Shown here: positions 17,304 through 26,144 of the stretch, piece by piece | Position numbering within the stretch: the first letter of the stretch is position 1 | How the letters are laid out: every line of letters starts with the position of its first letter | DNA from: Gemmatimonas sp. | GTDB lineage: Bacteria > Gemmatimonadota > Gemmatimonadetes > Gemmatimonadales > Gemmatimonadaceae | Reading direction: 5' to 3' | NCBI RefSeq assembly: GCF_021298855.1 | Contig: NZ_JAJTHI010000084.1 | Coordinates: 1 to 36,383 of the forward strand | DNA length: 36,383 nt | Program-made: the position numbers and the translations under genes | Notes under the pieces: model-generated | What the model saw: only the letters and a program-made list of their open reading frames with translations | What the model was told of the DNA's origin: nothing | Database searches by the model: none

Positions 17304-20300
17304 GCACCACACATGTCGTCAACGCAAGCGTGCCGCCGGCTCGCGAGCAGTTTCAGGTGCATCGCAGTCATGTGCCACAGGGCACCGCCCTGGTGGAGGC
17401 CAGCGCCGGTACCGGCAAGACTTTCAACATTGCCATGAGTGTGGTGCGGCTGCTGCTTGAGCGTGATGCCCGGGGTGAGCCGCTGGTGCGCGGCGTGGGG
17501 AGCATTCTGGTGGTCACCTTCACCAAGGCCGCCACCGACGAGCTCATTTCGCGCATCCGCACGGTGCTGCGCGAGGCGCACGAGCTGTTCCACGGTCGCC
17601 CCACGTCGGCCTCCCACGCCACCGAGCAGCTGTTGATCAAGTTGGCCGACGGTCGCGAACCCGACTGGGTACGGGCGCGGCTCACCGAGGCGCTCGCCCA
17701 GGTGGACACGCTGGCCGTGTACACCATTCACAGCTTCTGCAAGCGCGTGCTCGACGAGTTCGCCCTCGAGAGTGGCTCGGCATTCGGTGCCACCCTGCTG
17801 GACGATGACAGCGACCTGCTGCAAAGCGCTCTGCACGACTGGTGGCGCCGCCGCTTCTACGTGGACGAAACGCTCGCGTCATTCGCGGTCGCGACGTCGT
17901 GGTCACCCGACAGCTTCGTGCAGGCCTACCGTCTGTGGCGCCGCTTCCCGCAGGTGCGTCTCGATCCCGACCTGGGGTACGAGGTTGGGCGTGCGCAGCT
18001 GGACGAGGCCATTCGGCAGTTCGCAGCCGTGTGGGACGAAGACGCCTTCTGTACGGTGGTGTCGGACATGACGTGGAACGGCGACGCACCGTGCGGCCCC
18101 GCCGGACTGGCCACGCTGCTGCGACAGGCGGCCCAGGCCGTTGAGGGGGACGTTGGTGCCGCTCGGGCGCTGGCCGATGCCCTCAACACGGGTGCGGTGC
18201 ACAAGGCCGCCACCAAGAAATCGAACAAGCAGAAGGCGCAGCTGGCCGAATTGCTGGCGCACCCGGTGATCGTCGCCGCCACCACGGTGAGCCTCGCCAT
18301 TACGGCGCTGGAGCAGGCGCTGCGCGTGGATTGCCTCTTGGCGGTGCGCGCGGCCACCGAGGCCGAGAAGCGCCGCCGCAACGTGCTGGCCTTCGACGAC
18401 CTGCTGGAAGCGCTGCACACCGTGCTCGCCGCGCAGGGATCGCAGGGGCTGCTCGCGCGTGCCATTCGCGCGCAGTTCCAGGCCGCCCTCATCGACGAGT
18501 TCCAGGATACCGATCGCTTCCAGTTCGACATCTTCGCCACCGCGTTCGCGGGGTGTCCGCTCTTCCTCATCGGTGATCCCAAGCAGGCCATCTACGCCTT
18601 CCGCGGCGCCGACGTGCACGCGTACCTGGCGGCGGTGCGTACCGCCGATCCGCAGTACACGCTCGCCACCAACTACCGCAGCACCGATGCCATGGTGCAG
18701 GCGGTGAACGCGGTGTTCTCGCAGCGCGGACACGCCTTCGTGGACGAGGCCATTCGCTTCGAACCCGCCGTCGCCGCCTCCAACGAAGCCCCGCGCGCCA
18801 TACTCGAGGGGGCGCAGGCGCTGCATTGGCTGTTCGTGCCCCCCGACGACAGCACCGGCAAGGTCACGGGCGTGGGCACGGCCCGCACGCTGCTCTTCGG
18901 GGCCTGCGTACGGCATATCGCCACGCAGTTGAACGCCGGCTGGCGTCCGGGCCGCATTGCCGTGCTGGTGCGAGACCGCGCCGAGGGGGTGGCCGTGGCC
19001 GACCTGCTGCGCCGTCACCGCATTCCGGCCGTGGTCTCGGGGCTGGGCAACGTGATGGACTCCGAGGAGATGCTGGAGCTGCAGCTGGTGCTCGAGGCCG
19101 TGGCCAACCCGCGTCACGAGGGGCGCGTGCGCGCGGCGCTGGCCACGCATCTCTGGGGCAGCGATGCCGACGCGGTGCTGCGCCTTTCGCACCCTGGCAG
19201 CGAGCCCCTGTGGGACGCCCTGCAGTCGCAGCTCACCCAACTGCGGGAGCAGTGGCTGTCGCACGGGTTCCTGCAGCTCGTGCAGGCGCTGGTGGCCACC
19301 CGTGCCGTGTACGAACGCTTCCTGTCATTTCACGACGGCGAGCGTCGCCTGACCAACCTGCGGCATCTCATCGAGCTCGTGCACGCGGCCGAGTCGTCAG
19401 CCGGACTGAACATGGAAGGGGTGCTGCACTGGATCGCCTCGCGGCGATTGGTGAACACCGGGACCGACGAGGTAAGCGAGCTGCGGCTCGAGACCGACGC
19501 CGAGGCGGTGCAGGTGCTCACCATTCACAAGAGCAAGGGGCTGCAGTTCGACCTGGTGTACTGTCCCACGCTGTTCAGTGCGCGCCCCGTAAACGACGGC
19601 GGGCCGCTGCTGGTGCACGAGGGCGACTCCGTGGTGTTCGACCACACGGAACCCATCGCCCCCGAACGGGTGCGGCAGGCCGAGGCCGAGCGCCTGGCCG
19701 AGGATTGCCGGTTGGCGTACGTCGCGCTCACGCGCGCGCGGCATCGCACCTATGCCGGCTGGGGCGCCATTGGCACCAGCACCGGCAAGGTGCGGGGAGC
19801 GTGGAATTCCGCCATGGCCTATCTGCTGTGTGACGACCCGGCGGTTGATGCGCTCCCGGCCGCCGAGCGGCCGGAGGCGGTGGCGCAGCTGTTCCGCAAC
19901 GATGTCACGCGCTATGAACAGGCGCTCACGGCGCTGGTGGACCGTCACCCGCAGATCATGACGCTCGAGCGCGTGGACGCCCTGGCCGGCACACCCACCG
20001 TGCAGAGCCTGGTGGCCACAAACCCCGGCTTCGCCGCGCGGGCATTGCCAGCCAACGTGCCGCTGCGGGAGCGCTTCGACACCTACACGGTGAGCAGCTT
20101 CACGCACCTCGCCGCCGGCAGTCACGCGGTGGCGGCCGAGGTGGTACGTGACGTGGACGATGTGCGGGAAGCCGTGGGCAGCCTGGAAGCGCTCCCTCCC
20201 AGCGACTTCCGCACCTTCCCCGCCGGACGGCGCGCCGGTACCGCGCTGCACGGATTGTTCGAGCACACCCGCTTCGACGACAGCGACGAGGTGCTGCACA

Positions 20301-20974
20301 CGCGCGTGGCTCAGCACCTCGTGCGCGAGGGGCTCGCCGCCGACGCGCTCGACCCGCAGGTGCAGGCCACGGCCACCATGATGCGCGCGGTGTTCGACAC
20401 CCCGCTCGCCCCCTGGTCGCTGCGGCTGGCGCAGCTGTCGCCGCACGCGGCGCGCCACGAGTGGCAGTTCCTGCTCCCCTTCGCCAGCGCCGGGCACGCG
20501 TACACGCGGCAGGCCATCGCCCGCTGCTTCGAACAGCATGGTGGCGCGGCCGGCGAGCGCTACGCGCAGCAGCTGCGTCGTCTGGGCAGTGGTCGCGTGC
20601 ACGGCTATCTCACCGGCTTCGTGGATCTCGTGTTCGAACATGAGGGGCGGTGGTACGTGGTGGACTGGAAATCCAACCAGCTGGGCGCCGACCTGGCGGC
20701 GTACGAACCCGCGGCGCTGCAGCGCACCATGGAGTCGCATCACTACGTGCTGCAGTACCACCTCTACCTGGTGGCGTTGCACCGGCAGCTCGCGGTTCGG
20801 GTGCCCGGCTACGACTACGACACCCACATGGGCGGCGCGGCCTACGCCTTTCTGCGCGGCTTTGCCACCGGCGCGTCGGCCGACGGGCGCGGCTGGTTCA
20901 CCGACCGGCCGTCACGCGCGCTCATCGAGGCGCTGAGCGCCGTGATGGACAGCACCAACTCGGCGGCCTCATGA
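17300..20974 (+). CDS. recB: RecB helicase-nuclease subunit of exodeoxyribonuclease V
   Basis: A 1224-residue SF1A helicase plus C-terminal nuclease, similar in length to E. coli RecB (1180). Walker A is EASAGTGKTF (residues 33-42), motif II is ALIDEFQDTDRFQFDIF, then IGDPKQAIYAFRGAD (III), LATNYRS (IV), VLTIHKSKGLQFDLVY (V) and YVALTRAR (VI). The nuclease domain has GTALHGLFEH, GYLTGFVDLVFEHEG and the catalytic VVDWKSNQLG (D1122, K1124), followed by YVLQYHLYLVALHR. It unwinds and degrades broken DNA ends and loads RecA. The gene overlaps recC at its start and recD at its stop by ATGA, so the three subunits are translationally coupled. All catalytic residues are intact. Confidence 0.97.
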   Translation: MSTTHVVNASVPPAREQFQVHRSHVPQGTALVEASAGTGKTFNIAMSVVRLLLERDARGEPLVRGVGSILVVTFTKAATDELISRIRTVLREAHELFHGRPTSASHATEQLLIKLADGREPDWVRARLTEALAQVDTLAVYTIHSFCKRVLDEFALESGSAFGATLLDDDSDLLQSALHDWWRRRFYVDETLASFAVATSWSPDSFVQAYRLWRRFPQVRLDPDLGYEVGRAQLDEAIRQFAAVWDEDAFCTVVSDMTWNGDAPCGPAGLATLLRQAAQAVEGDVGAARALADALNTGAVHKAATKKSNKQKAQLAELLAHPVIVAATTVSLAITALEQALRVDCLLAVRAATEAEKRRRNVLAFDDLLEALHTVLAAQGSQGLLARAIRAQFQAALIDEFQDTDRFQFDIFATAFAGCPLFLIGDPKQAIYAFRGADVHAYLAAVRTADPQYTLATNYRSTDAMVQAVNAVFSQRGHAFVDEAIRFEPAVAASNEAPRAILEGAQALHWLFVPPDDSTGKVTGVGTARTLLFGACVRHIATQLNAGWRPGRIAVLVRDRAEGVAVADLLRRHRIPAVVSGLGNVMDSEEMLELQLVLEAVANPRHEGRVRAALATHLWGSDADAVLRLSHPGSEPLWDALQSQLTQLREQWLSHGFLQLVQALVATRAVYERFLSFHDGERRLTNLRHLIELVHAAESSAGLNMEGVLHWIASRRLVNTGTDEVSELRLETDAEAVQVLTIHKSKGLQFDLVYCPTLFSARPVNDGGPLLVHEGDSVVFDHTEPIAPERVRQAEAERLAEDCRLAYVALTRARHRTYAGWGAIGTSTGKVRGAWNSAMAYLLCDDPAVDALPAAERPEAVAQLFRNDVTRYEQALTALVDRHPQIMTLERVDALAGTPTVQSLVATNPGFAARALPANVPLRERFDTYTVSSFTHLAAGSHAVAAEVVRDVDDVREAVGSLEALPPSDFRTFPAGRRAGTALHGLFEHTRFDDSDEVLHTRVAQHLVREGLAADALDPQVQATATMMRAVFDTPLAPWSLRLAQLSPHAARHEWQFLLPFASAGHAYTRQAIARCFEQHGGAAGERYAQQLRRLGSGRVHGYLTGFVDLVFEHEGRWYVVDWKSNQLGADLAAYEPAALQRTMESHHYVLQYHLYLVALHRQLAVRVPGYDYDTHMGGAAYAFLRGFATGASADGRGWFTDRPSRALIEALSAVMDSTNSAAS

Positions 20975-22875
20975 CCACAACGCCACCCGCTGCCGTCGCG
21001 CCCATTCACACGGCATTCGCGCGGTTCGTGTCGCGCACGGCGGCCTCACCCCAGAATGGGCTGGTGTACCACAGCGCCCTGCTGGCCAGCGCCGAGCGTG
21101 CGGAGGGGAACAGTTGTGTGGACCTCTCGGTGCATGCCACGCGCCCCGCGCTGCCCGGTGACGACGGGGAATTCGTGTTTCCGCCGTTGCCCGAGTGGCA
21201 GACGCGCCTGCTGGCCAGTGGCGTCTGCGCCGCGCCGGACCAGCCCGCGCATGGGTACGCGGTCACCCCGCTGGTACTCGATGGCCCGCGGCTGTACCTG
21301 CGGCGCTACTTCGACGCGGAACGGCGGCTGGCTGCGGCCATTCAGGCGCGGGTGAGTACCCCGCCACCGGCGCATCTCGCGGCGTCGGCGCCGCTGTTCC
21401 GTACGCTCTTCCCGCAGGCGTCGGCGGGGCTTGACTGGCAGGCGGTCGCTGCCGTGGCGGCGCTGCGCTCGTTGCTGGTGTTCGTGACCGGTGGCCCCGG
21501 TACGGGCAAGACCACGGTGGCGGCGCGATTGCTGGCGCTGCTGCTGGATCGTGATCCCACGCTCGACGTGGCCGTGGCCGCGCCCACGGGACGGGCCGCA
21601 GCGCGCCTCACCGAGGCCATTGGCGCGGCCGTGCAGCGAGAGCGGCTGTCGTCATTGGTCGAGGGGCAGCTGCCCACCACCGGCAACACGCTGCACCGGC
21701 TGCTGGGCTACCGGCCGTGGGACGAGCGCTTCGTGCACCACGCGGGCAATCCCATGCCGCACGACGTGGTCATCGTGGACGAGGCGAGCATGGTGGACGT
21801 GCTCATGATGGACGCGCTCTTCGCCGCGCTCAGGCCGTCGGCGCGGCTCATCGTGTTGGGCGATCCCGATCAGCTGGCCAGCGTGGATACCGGCTATGTG
21901 CTGGGCGACGTGGCGCGCGCCGCGCACGAGGCGGGCGGTGCCCATCCCGACCGGCACGGGCCGTCGCTGGCGGCCGATTACGCCATGCTCTCCGGTGGCG
22001 ACGCCGCGTGGTTCGAGGGCAATGCCCACGCGGGGGCGCTGCGCGACGCGGTGGTCCGGCTGCGGGTGTCGTATCGTTTCGGCGCGCGCCCCGGCATTGG
22101 CCGGTTGGCTTCGGCCACGCAGGAAGGGCAGGCCGACGACGTGCTGGCCGTGCTCGCCAACGCGGCGCACGCCGACGTGGCGCTCGACCCGTGGCCCGCG
22201 CCGGCGGGCACTGCCCAGGGGGGCACCGTACCGCGTGCCAGTGCACCAACCGTACACATGGCGCAGCTGTTGCTGCACCCGCTGCTGCCGCACGTGGAGG
22301 CCTATCTCGCCGCGCACGACCCTGCGCGGGCGCTGGCGGCGCTGGCCCGCTTCCGGCTGCTCTGCGCGCTGCGCGAAGGGGACACCGGGGTGTCTGGTCT
22401 CAACTCGCTGGTGGAGCAGTGGCTCGAGGCGCGTGGGCTCGTCACCGGCGGCTGGTACGATCACCGCCCCGTACTCATCACCGCCAACGATGCCGGCCTG
22501 CGGCTCTTCAACGGTGACGTGGGGGTCACGCTGTCGGTGAACGGCGTGCCCATGGTGCACTTCCCGCAGCCCGATGGCACCGTGCGGTCACTGCCCCCCT
22601 CACGGTTGCCCGCACACGAAACCGCCTGGGCCATGACGGTGCACAAGTCGCAGGGGTCCGAGTTCGATCACGTGCGGCTGGTACTGCCGGTGACGGACAA
22701 CCGGCTCGTCACTCGCGAGCTGCTGTACACCGGCATCACGCGCGCCAAGGAGTCGGTCAGCATCGTGGGCTCGGCCGATCTCGTGCGGCTGGCTGTGCAG
22801 CGGAGCGTGGTGCGCGCGTCGGGACTCACGGCACGGTTGGCCACGGGCCACGACCAACCCGGTGATGCCCGCTGA
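20971..22875 (+). CDS. recD: RecD helicase subunit of exodeoxyribonuclease V
   Basis: A 634-residue SF1B 5'-3' helicase, the fast motor of RecBCD (E. coli 608). An N-terminal domain of about 165 residues that contacts RecC precedes Walker A VTGGPGTGKTTVAARL (from about residue 172). These follow: APTGRAAARLTEAIG, VIVDEASMVDVLMMDAL, LGDPDQLASVDTGYVLGD, VVRLRVSYRFG, and the C-terminal AWAMTVHKSQGSEFDHVRLVLP with YTGITRAKESVSIVGS. The ATG at 20971 overlaps the recB stop. A hairpin immediately after the stop probably ends the operon. The N-terminal RecC-binding region and operon position rule out a stand-alone RecD2. Confidence 0.96.
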   Translation: MTTTPPAAVAPIHTAFARFVSRTAASPQNGLVYHSALLASAERAEGNSCVDLSVHATRPALPGDDGEFVFPPLPEWQTRLLASGVCAAPDQPAHGYAVTPLVLDGPRLYLRRYFDAERRLAAAIQARVSTPPPAHLAASAPLFRTLFPQASAGLDWQAVAAVAALRSLLVFVTGGPGTGKTTVAARLLALLLDRDPTLDVAVAAPTGRAAARLTEAIGAAVQRERLSSLVEGQLPTTGNTLHRLLGYRPWDERFVHHAGNPMPHDVVIVDEASMVDVLMMDALFAALRPSARLIVLGDPDQLASVDTGYVLGDVARAAHEAGGAHPDRHGPSLAADYAMLSGGDAAWFEGNAHAGALRDAVVRLRVSYRFGARPGIGRLASATQEGQADDVLAVLANAAHADVALDPWPAPAGTAQGGTVPRASAPTVHMAQLLLHPLLPHVEAYLAAHDPARALAALARFRLLCALREGDTGVSGLNSLVEQWLEARGLVTGGWYDHRPVLITANDAGLRLFNGDVGVTLSVNGVPMVHFPQPDGTVRSLPPSRLPAHETAWAMTVHKSQGSEFDHVRLVLPVTDNRLVTRELLYTGITRAKESVSIVGSADLVRLAVQRSVVRASGLTARLATGHDQPGDAR

Positions 22876-22900
22876 CCGCCGCCCCCTCGTGGCCGGCGGT
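22875..22900 (+). terminator. Hairpin after recD
   Basis: ACCGCCG (22875-22881) pairs with CGGCGGT (22894-22900) across a 12-nt loop, starting at the last base of the recD stop codon. It fits the end of the recCBD operon, though no T-tract follows. Confidence 0.4.
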
Positions 22901-23049
22901 TGGCGTTCCCGCCCTCGCCCGGCGCCCGAACGCCTGGTCGCGACACCTCCCGCGAAGGGCTAGCTTCGCTGCTGCCCACGGCGGACGATCCGACGAATGG
23001 CTCCGTGACGTCCGGTTCACCTCACCCGACCCCGCCTTCCCCCGCCCGC

Positions 23050-25497
23050 ATGCCCAACGCCCCATTCCTCCGGCCGTTCCGTCGCGTCGCGACCGTTGCC
23101 GCAGCCCTGCAGGCCCTGTCGCCGTATGCCTTGCAGGCACAGGGTGACGCCCCGTTCCTGCGCGTCCGTGTGGACGACGCCCGCAATCGCGCCCTGCTGG
23201 AGATCCCCGCAGGCCAGCTCAACAAGGACGTCCTGCACACGGTCACGCTCGCCACCGGCCTCGGCAACGGCGCGCTCGATCGCGGCCAGACAGGGCCCAG
23301 CGGCATCGTGCGCCTCGAGCGCCGCGGCAATCGTGTGCTCATGGTGCGCGACAACTGGACGGTGCGCGCCCCCAACGGCGACGCCGCCAACCAGCGAGCC
23401 GCCACCGAAGCGTTCCCCCGTTCGATCGTGGCGTCCATGCCCATCGAGCGCGACACCGCCGGGATGCTGCTGGTGGACGCGACGTCGGTGTTTCTGGCCG
23501 ATGCCTACGGGGTGGCCGACGGGCTGCGCGCCGGTGGCAGCGCCGGGGGCACGGCGGCTTCGGCGCCCGGCGTGGGGAGCTATCGGCTGGATGTGGCCCG
23601 CAGCTACATCGATCCGGAGCGTACGCGCGCCTTCCCACGCAACGCCGAAGTGCACGCGGTGCTCACCTTCGTTACCGATCAGGCGGCACGCGGACGTGGC
23701 GGCTTGGCCCCCGATGCGCGCGCGATGACCTTCGAGCAGCATCACTCGCTCATCGTACTCCCCGATACCGCCGGCTACCGCCCGCGGCAGTACGACCCGC
23801 GTTTCGGCTACGGCGGCACCTCGTTCTTCGACCTCTCCAAGGGGTTCGATGGCGACTACCGCGGCGGCTTCATCAACCGGTGGCGTCTCGTGCCCAAGGA
23901 CCCGGCGGCCTATGCCCGCGGCGAACTGGTGGAGCCGGTCACCCCCATCACGTACTACCTCGATCCCGGTATCCCCGCGCCGTACCGCGAAGCCTTCCGC
24001 GAGGGGGGCAACTGGTGGGCCAAGGTGTACGAGGCGGCGGGCTTCAAGAACGCCTTCCGCGTGCTCGACCTGCCGGCCGGCGCCGACCCCATGGACGCGC
24101 GCTACAACATGCTCATGTGGGTGCACCGATCGGGGCCCGGCCCCAGCGTGGGGCCCAGCTACAGCGATCCGCGCACCGGCGAGATCGTGCGCGCGGTGGT
24201 GCGCATGGACGCCTGGCGTTCGCTCATCGACTACAACATCTGGGCGGGCACGGTGCCGGCGTCGGGGAGCACCGGCCCCAACGTGGACGCGGAAGCCTTC
24301 GCCATGGCCCGTCGTCGTCAGCACGCCGCGCACGAGATTGGCCACACGCTGGGGCTGCAGCACAACTACATCGCCTCGGCGCAGAACCGCTCGAGCGTGA
24401 TGGACTATCCGTTCCCGCTCATCACCATCGACGCGTCCGGCCGTCCCGACCTGCGCAACGCGTACCGTACGGGTCCCGGCGCCTGGGACACGCTGGCCAT
24501 TCGCCTGGGGTACCGCTGGTTCCCCTCGGCCAGCGCCGAGCAGAGCGGGTTGGCGGCCATCATGGCCGATGGCATTGCCAAGAACGTGCGCTACATCAAC
24601 GACACGTACGCGAACGCCAACGGTTCGATCCCGCTGGTCACGCGCTGGGAGGAAGGCGCCACGCCGTTCGAGGCGGTGCAGCGCTCGGCCAGCGTGCGTC
24701 GCGTGCTCATGGACAACTTCGACGAGCGCGCGATCAAGCCTGGCGAGCCCATGGCGCTGCTCAACATGCGGTTCGCGCACGTGTACCTGCACCACCGCTA
24801 CTCGCTCGAGGCGCTGTCGAAGTACATCGGCGGCATGGACTTCACCTTCGCGCTGCGCGGCGATGGGCAGACGCCCACCAGCATCGTGCCGGCGGCCGAG
24901 CAGCGCAAGGCGCTGGGGCTGCTGCTGGACGCGATCGCGCCGAAGGAGCTGACGGTGCCGGAGAAGGTGCAGCGGCTCATTCCGCCACCGCCGCCGGGCT
25001 TCAACACCGATCAGACGTGGATCGAGGGGAGTGGTCAGACGATGCTCGACGCCATCACCCTGGGCGGCGGGCTGGCCACCGAGGTGATCGGCTACATCCT
25101 CGATCGCGAGCGCGCGGCGCGGCTGGTGCACACGGCGGCGAGTGATGCCAAGGCGCTCACCCTGCCTGAGGTCACCGACGCCGTGGTGCGGCGCACGTGG
25201 GGCGCCCCGCTGCCGGCGTCGTCGGCCGAACGCGCCATGCTGCGGGCGTCACAGCGCGCGGCGCTGGACATCCTGCTCGATCTGGCCGGCGACGGGCGCG
25301 CGCTCCCCGACGTGCGGGCGGCGGCGATGCATGAATTGCGCAAGCTGGAGACGCGGCTCGCGCGCGTCATCACGACCGACGACATGCAGCGCGCGCACGT
25401 GGATGCCGCACGCGTCGATCTCGACCGCTTCTTCGATGGCGACGACCAGCCCACCCGTCGTCCGCGCTTCCCGGTGATCGTGCTGCCGTGGCCGTGA
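23050..25497 (+). CDS. Secreted zinc metalloprotease (DUF5117/DUF4953 type)
   Basis: An 815-residue precursor of the large metzincin-like family seen in Bacteroidota, Gemmatimonadota and Xanthomonadales. The signal peptide spans about residues 1-31 (MPNAPFLRPFRRVATVAAAL...YALQAQG). The N-terminal DUF5117-type region has FLRVRVDDARNRALLEIPAG and GALDRGQTGP. The zinc site is HEIGHTLGLQH (H428, E429, H432, H438), followed by the Met-turn SSVMDYPFP near residue 449. A conserved C-terminal region (EGATPFEAVQRSASVRRVLM, LGLLLDAIAPKELTVPEKV) completes the family pattern. It likely degrades protein outside the cytoplasm. I chose ATG 23050 because it opens the signal peptide; the frame stays open back to 22900 but that part is not conserved. 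It probably has its own promoter after the recD hairpin. Confidence 0.92.
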   Translation: MPNAPFLRPFRRVATVAAALQALSPYALQAQGDAPFLRVRVDDARNRALLEIPAGQLNKDVLHTVTLATGLGNGALDRGQTGPSGIVRLERRGNRVLMVRDNWTVRAPNGDAANQRAATEAFPRSIVASMPIERDTAGMLLVDATSVFLADAYGVADGLRAGGSAGGTAASAPGVGSYRLDVARSYIDPERTRAFPRNAEVHAVLTFVTDQAARGRGGLAPDARAMTFEQHHSLIVLPDTAGYRPRQYDPRFGYGGTSFFDLSKGFDGDYRGGFINRWRLVPKDPAAYARGELVEPVTPITYYLDPGIPAPYREAFREGGNWWAKVYEAAGFKNAFRVLDLPAGADPMDARYNMLMWVHRSGPGPSVGPSYSDPRTGEIVRAVVRMDAWRSLIDYNIWAGTVPASGSTGPNVDAEAFAMARRRQHAAHEIGHTLGLQHNYIASAQNRSSVMDYPFPLITIDASGRPDLRNAYRTGPGAWDTLAIRLGYRWFPSASAEQSGLAAIMADGIAKNVRYINDTYANANGSIPLVTRWEEGATPFEAVQRSASVRRVLMDNFDERAIKPGEPMALLNMRFAHVYLHHRYSLEALSKYIGGMDFTFALRGDGQTPTSIVPAAEQRKALGLLLDAIAPKELTVPEKVQRLIPPPPPGFNTDQTWIEGSGQTMLDAITLGGGLATEVIGYILDRERAARLVHTAASDAKALTLPEVTDAVVRRTWGAPLPASSAERAMLRASQRAALDILLDLAGDGRALPDVRAAAMHELRKLETRLARVITTDDMQRAHVDAARVDLDRFFDGDDQPTRRPRFPVIVLPWP

Positions 25498-25531
25498 GAC
25501 ACGAGTAGAGCGCATCAAGGGAACCGCTCGT

Positions 25532-25612
25532 CGGAGTGCTCGGAGGAACGGAGGCACGGGGAACACCGTCATGCATTTCTCCGCGCCCCCGTGGCTCCGC
25601 GACCTCCGACAA
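25532..25612. repeat. Imperfect inverted repeat after the metalloprotease gene
   Basis: GTCGGAG (25532-25538) pairs with CTCCGAC (25606-25612), and 25551-25563 (CGGAGGCACGGGG) pairs with 25589-25601 with one mismatch. It lies in the 167-nt gap between convergent genes and may terminate transcription. The word GTCGGAGGTC on its complementary strand also occurs in the 1-411 repeat block, so a dispersed repeat family is possible. Confidence 0.55.
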
Positions 25613-25664
25613 GCCGTTCAACCAAACTCATGCCGGCACCGAAGCCAGCCGTATCGCTACGAAC

Positions 25665-26090
25665 TCACCGCGACTCTCGCGCCAGTCGCAGCAGCGCCCA
25701 CAGCACCCAGGCACCGCTCACGATGTGCATGATCTCCGTGGCCACGATGGTCGTGAGCGTGAACAGCTCGGCCCCTTCCATGTAGGGCTCGTAGGCGGCA
25801 ATGACGGGGCCGAGTCCGTAGAGGCCGATGGCAATGGCGGTGATGACCGCGAACCAGCGCACGGCGTGCTGGGTGAAGCGGCCCAGGAGCCAGTACACGA
25901 TGCCGGCCAGGAGCGCGCCGATGACGCTGGCGATGATGGTTTCGGCAAGGCCGATGGTCATGCGGCCGTAGCGCACGGCGGCATAGTACACCCCTACATT
26001 GCACGCCGTGCTCCCCACCGCCGCCACGAGGGTGGCGACGGGGATGCGGCGGAGAACGACCCGATCATCGGGATTGACGGCGTAACGCAT
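25665..26090 (-). CDS. Small four-helix membrane protein (DUF6069-like)
   Basis: A 141-residue integral membrane protein with four hydrophobic segments at about residues 17-37, 45-68, 78-98 and 108-135, and charged ends (MRYAVNPDDRVVLRR; RLARESR). The layout resembles DUF6069-type proteins: a first helix with a small polar loop, GALLAGIVYWLLGR, then a helix with GPVIAAY and a final helix with conserved His/Glu (TEIMHIVSGAW). I do not recognise a catalytic motif and function is unknown. An ATG at 26090 opens the frame. A perfect 6-bp inverted repeat GGCGCC (26091-26096 and 26105-26110) directly abuts the start codon and may affect ribosome access. It lies 54 nt downstream of the fabH-like gene on the same strand and may share its transcript. 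Confidence 0.75.
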   Translation of the reverse strand: MRYAVNPDDRVVLRRIPVATLVAAVGSTACNVGVYYAAVRYGRMTIGLAETIIASVIGALLAGIVYWLLGRFTQHAVRWFAVITAIAIGLYGLGPVIAAYEPYMEGAELFTLTTIVATEIMHIVSGAWVLWALLRLARESR

Positions 26091-26144
26091 GGCGCCAACC
26101 TAACGGCGCCGGGACGCGCACCGTTCCGGGCCCGCCGGCAGGGG

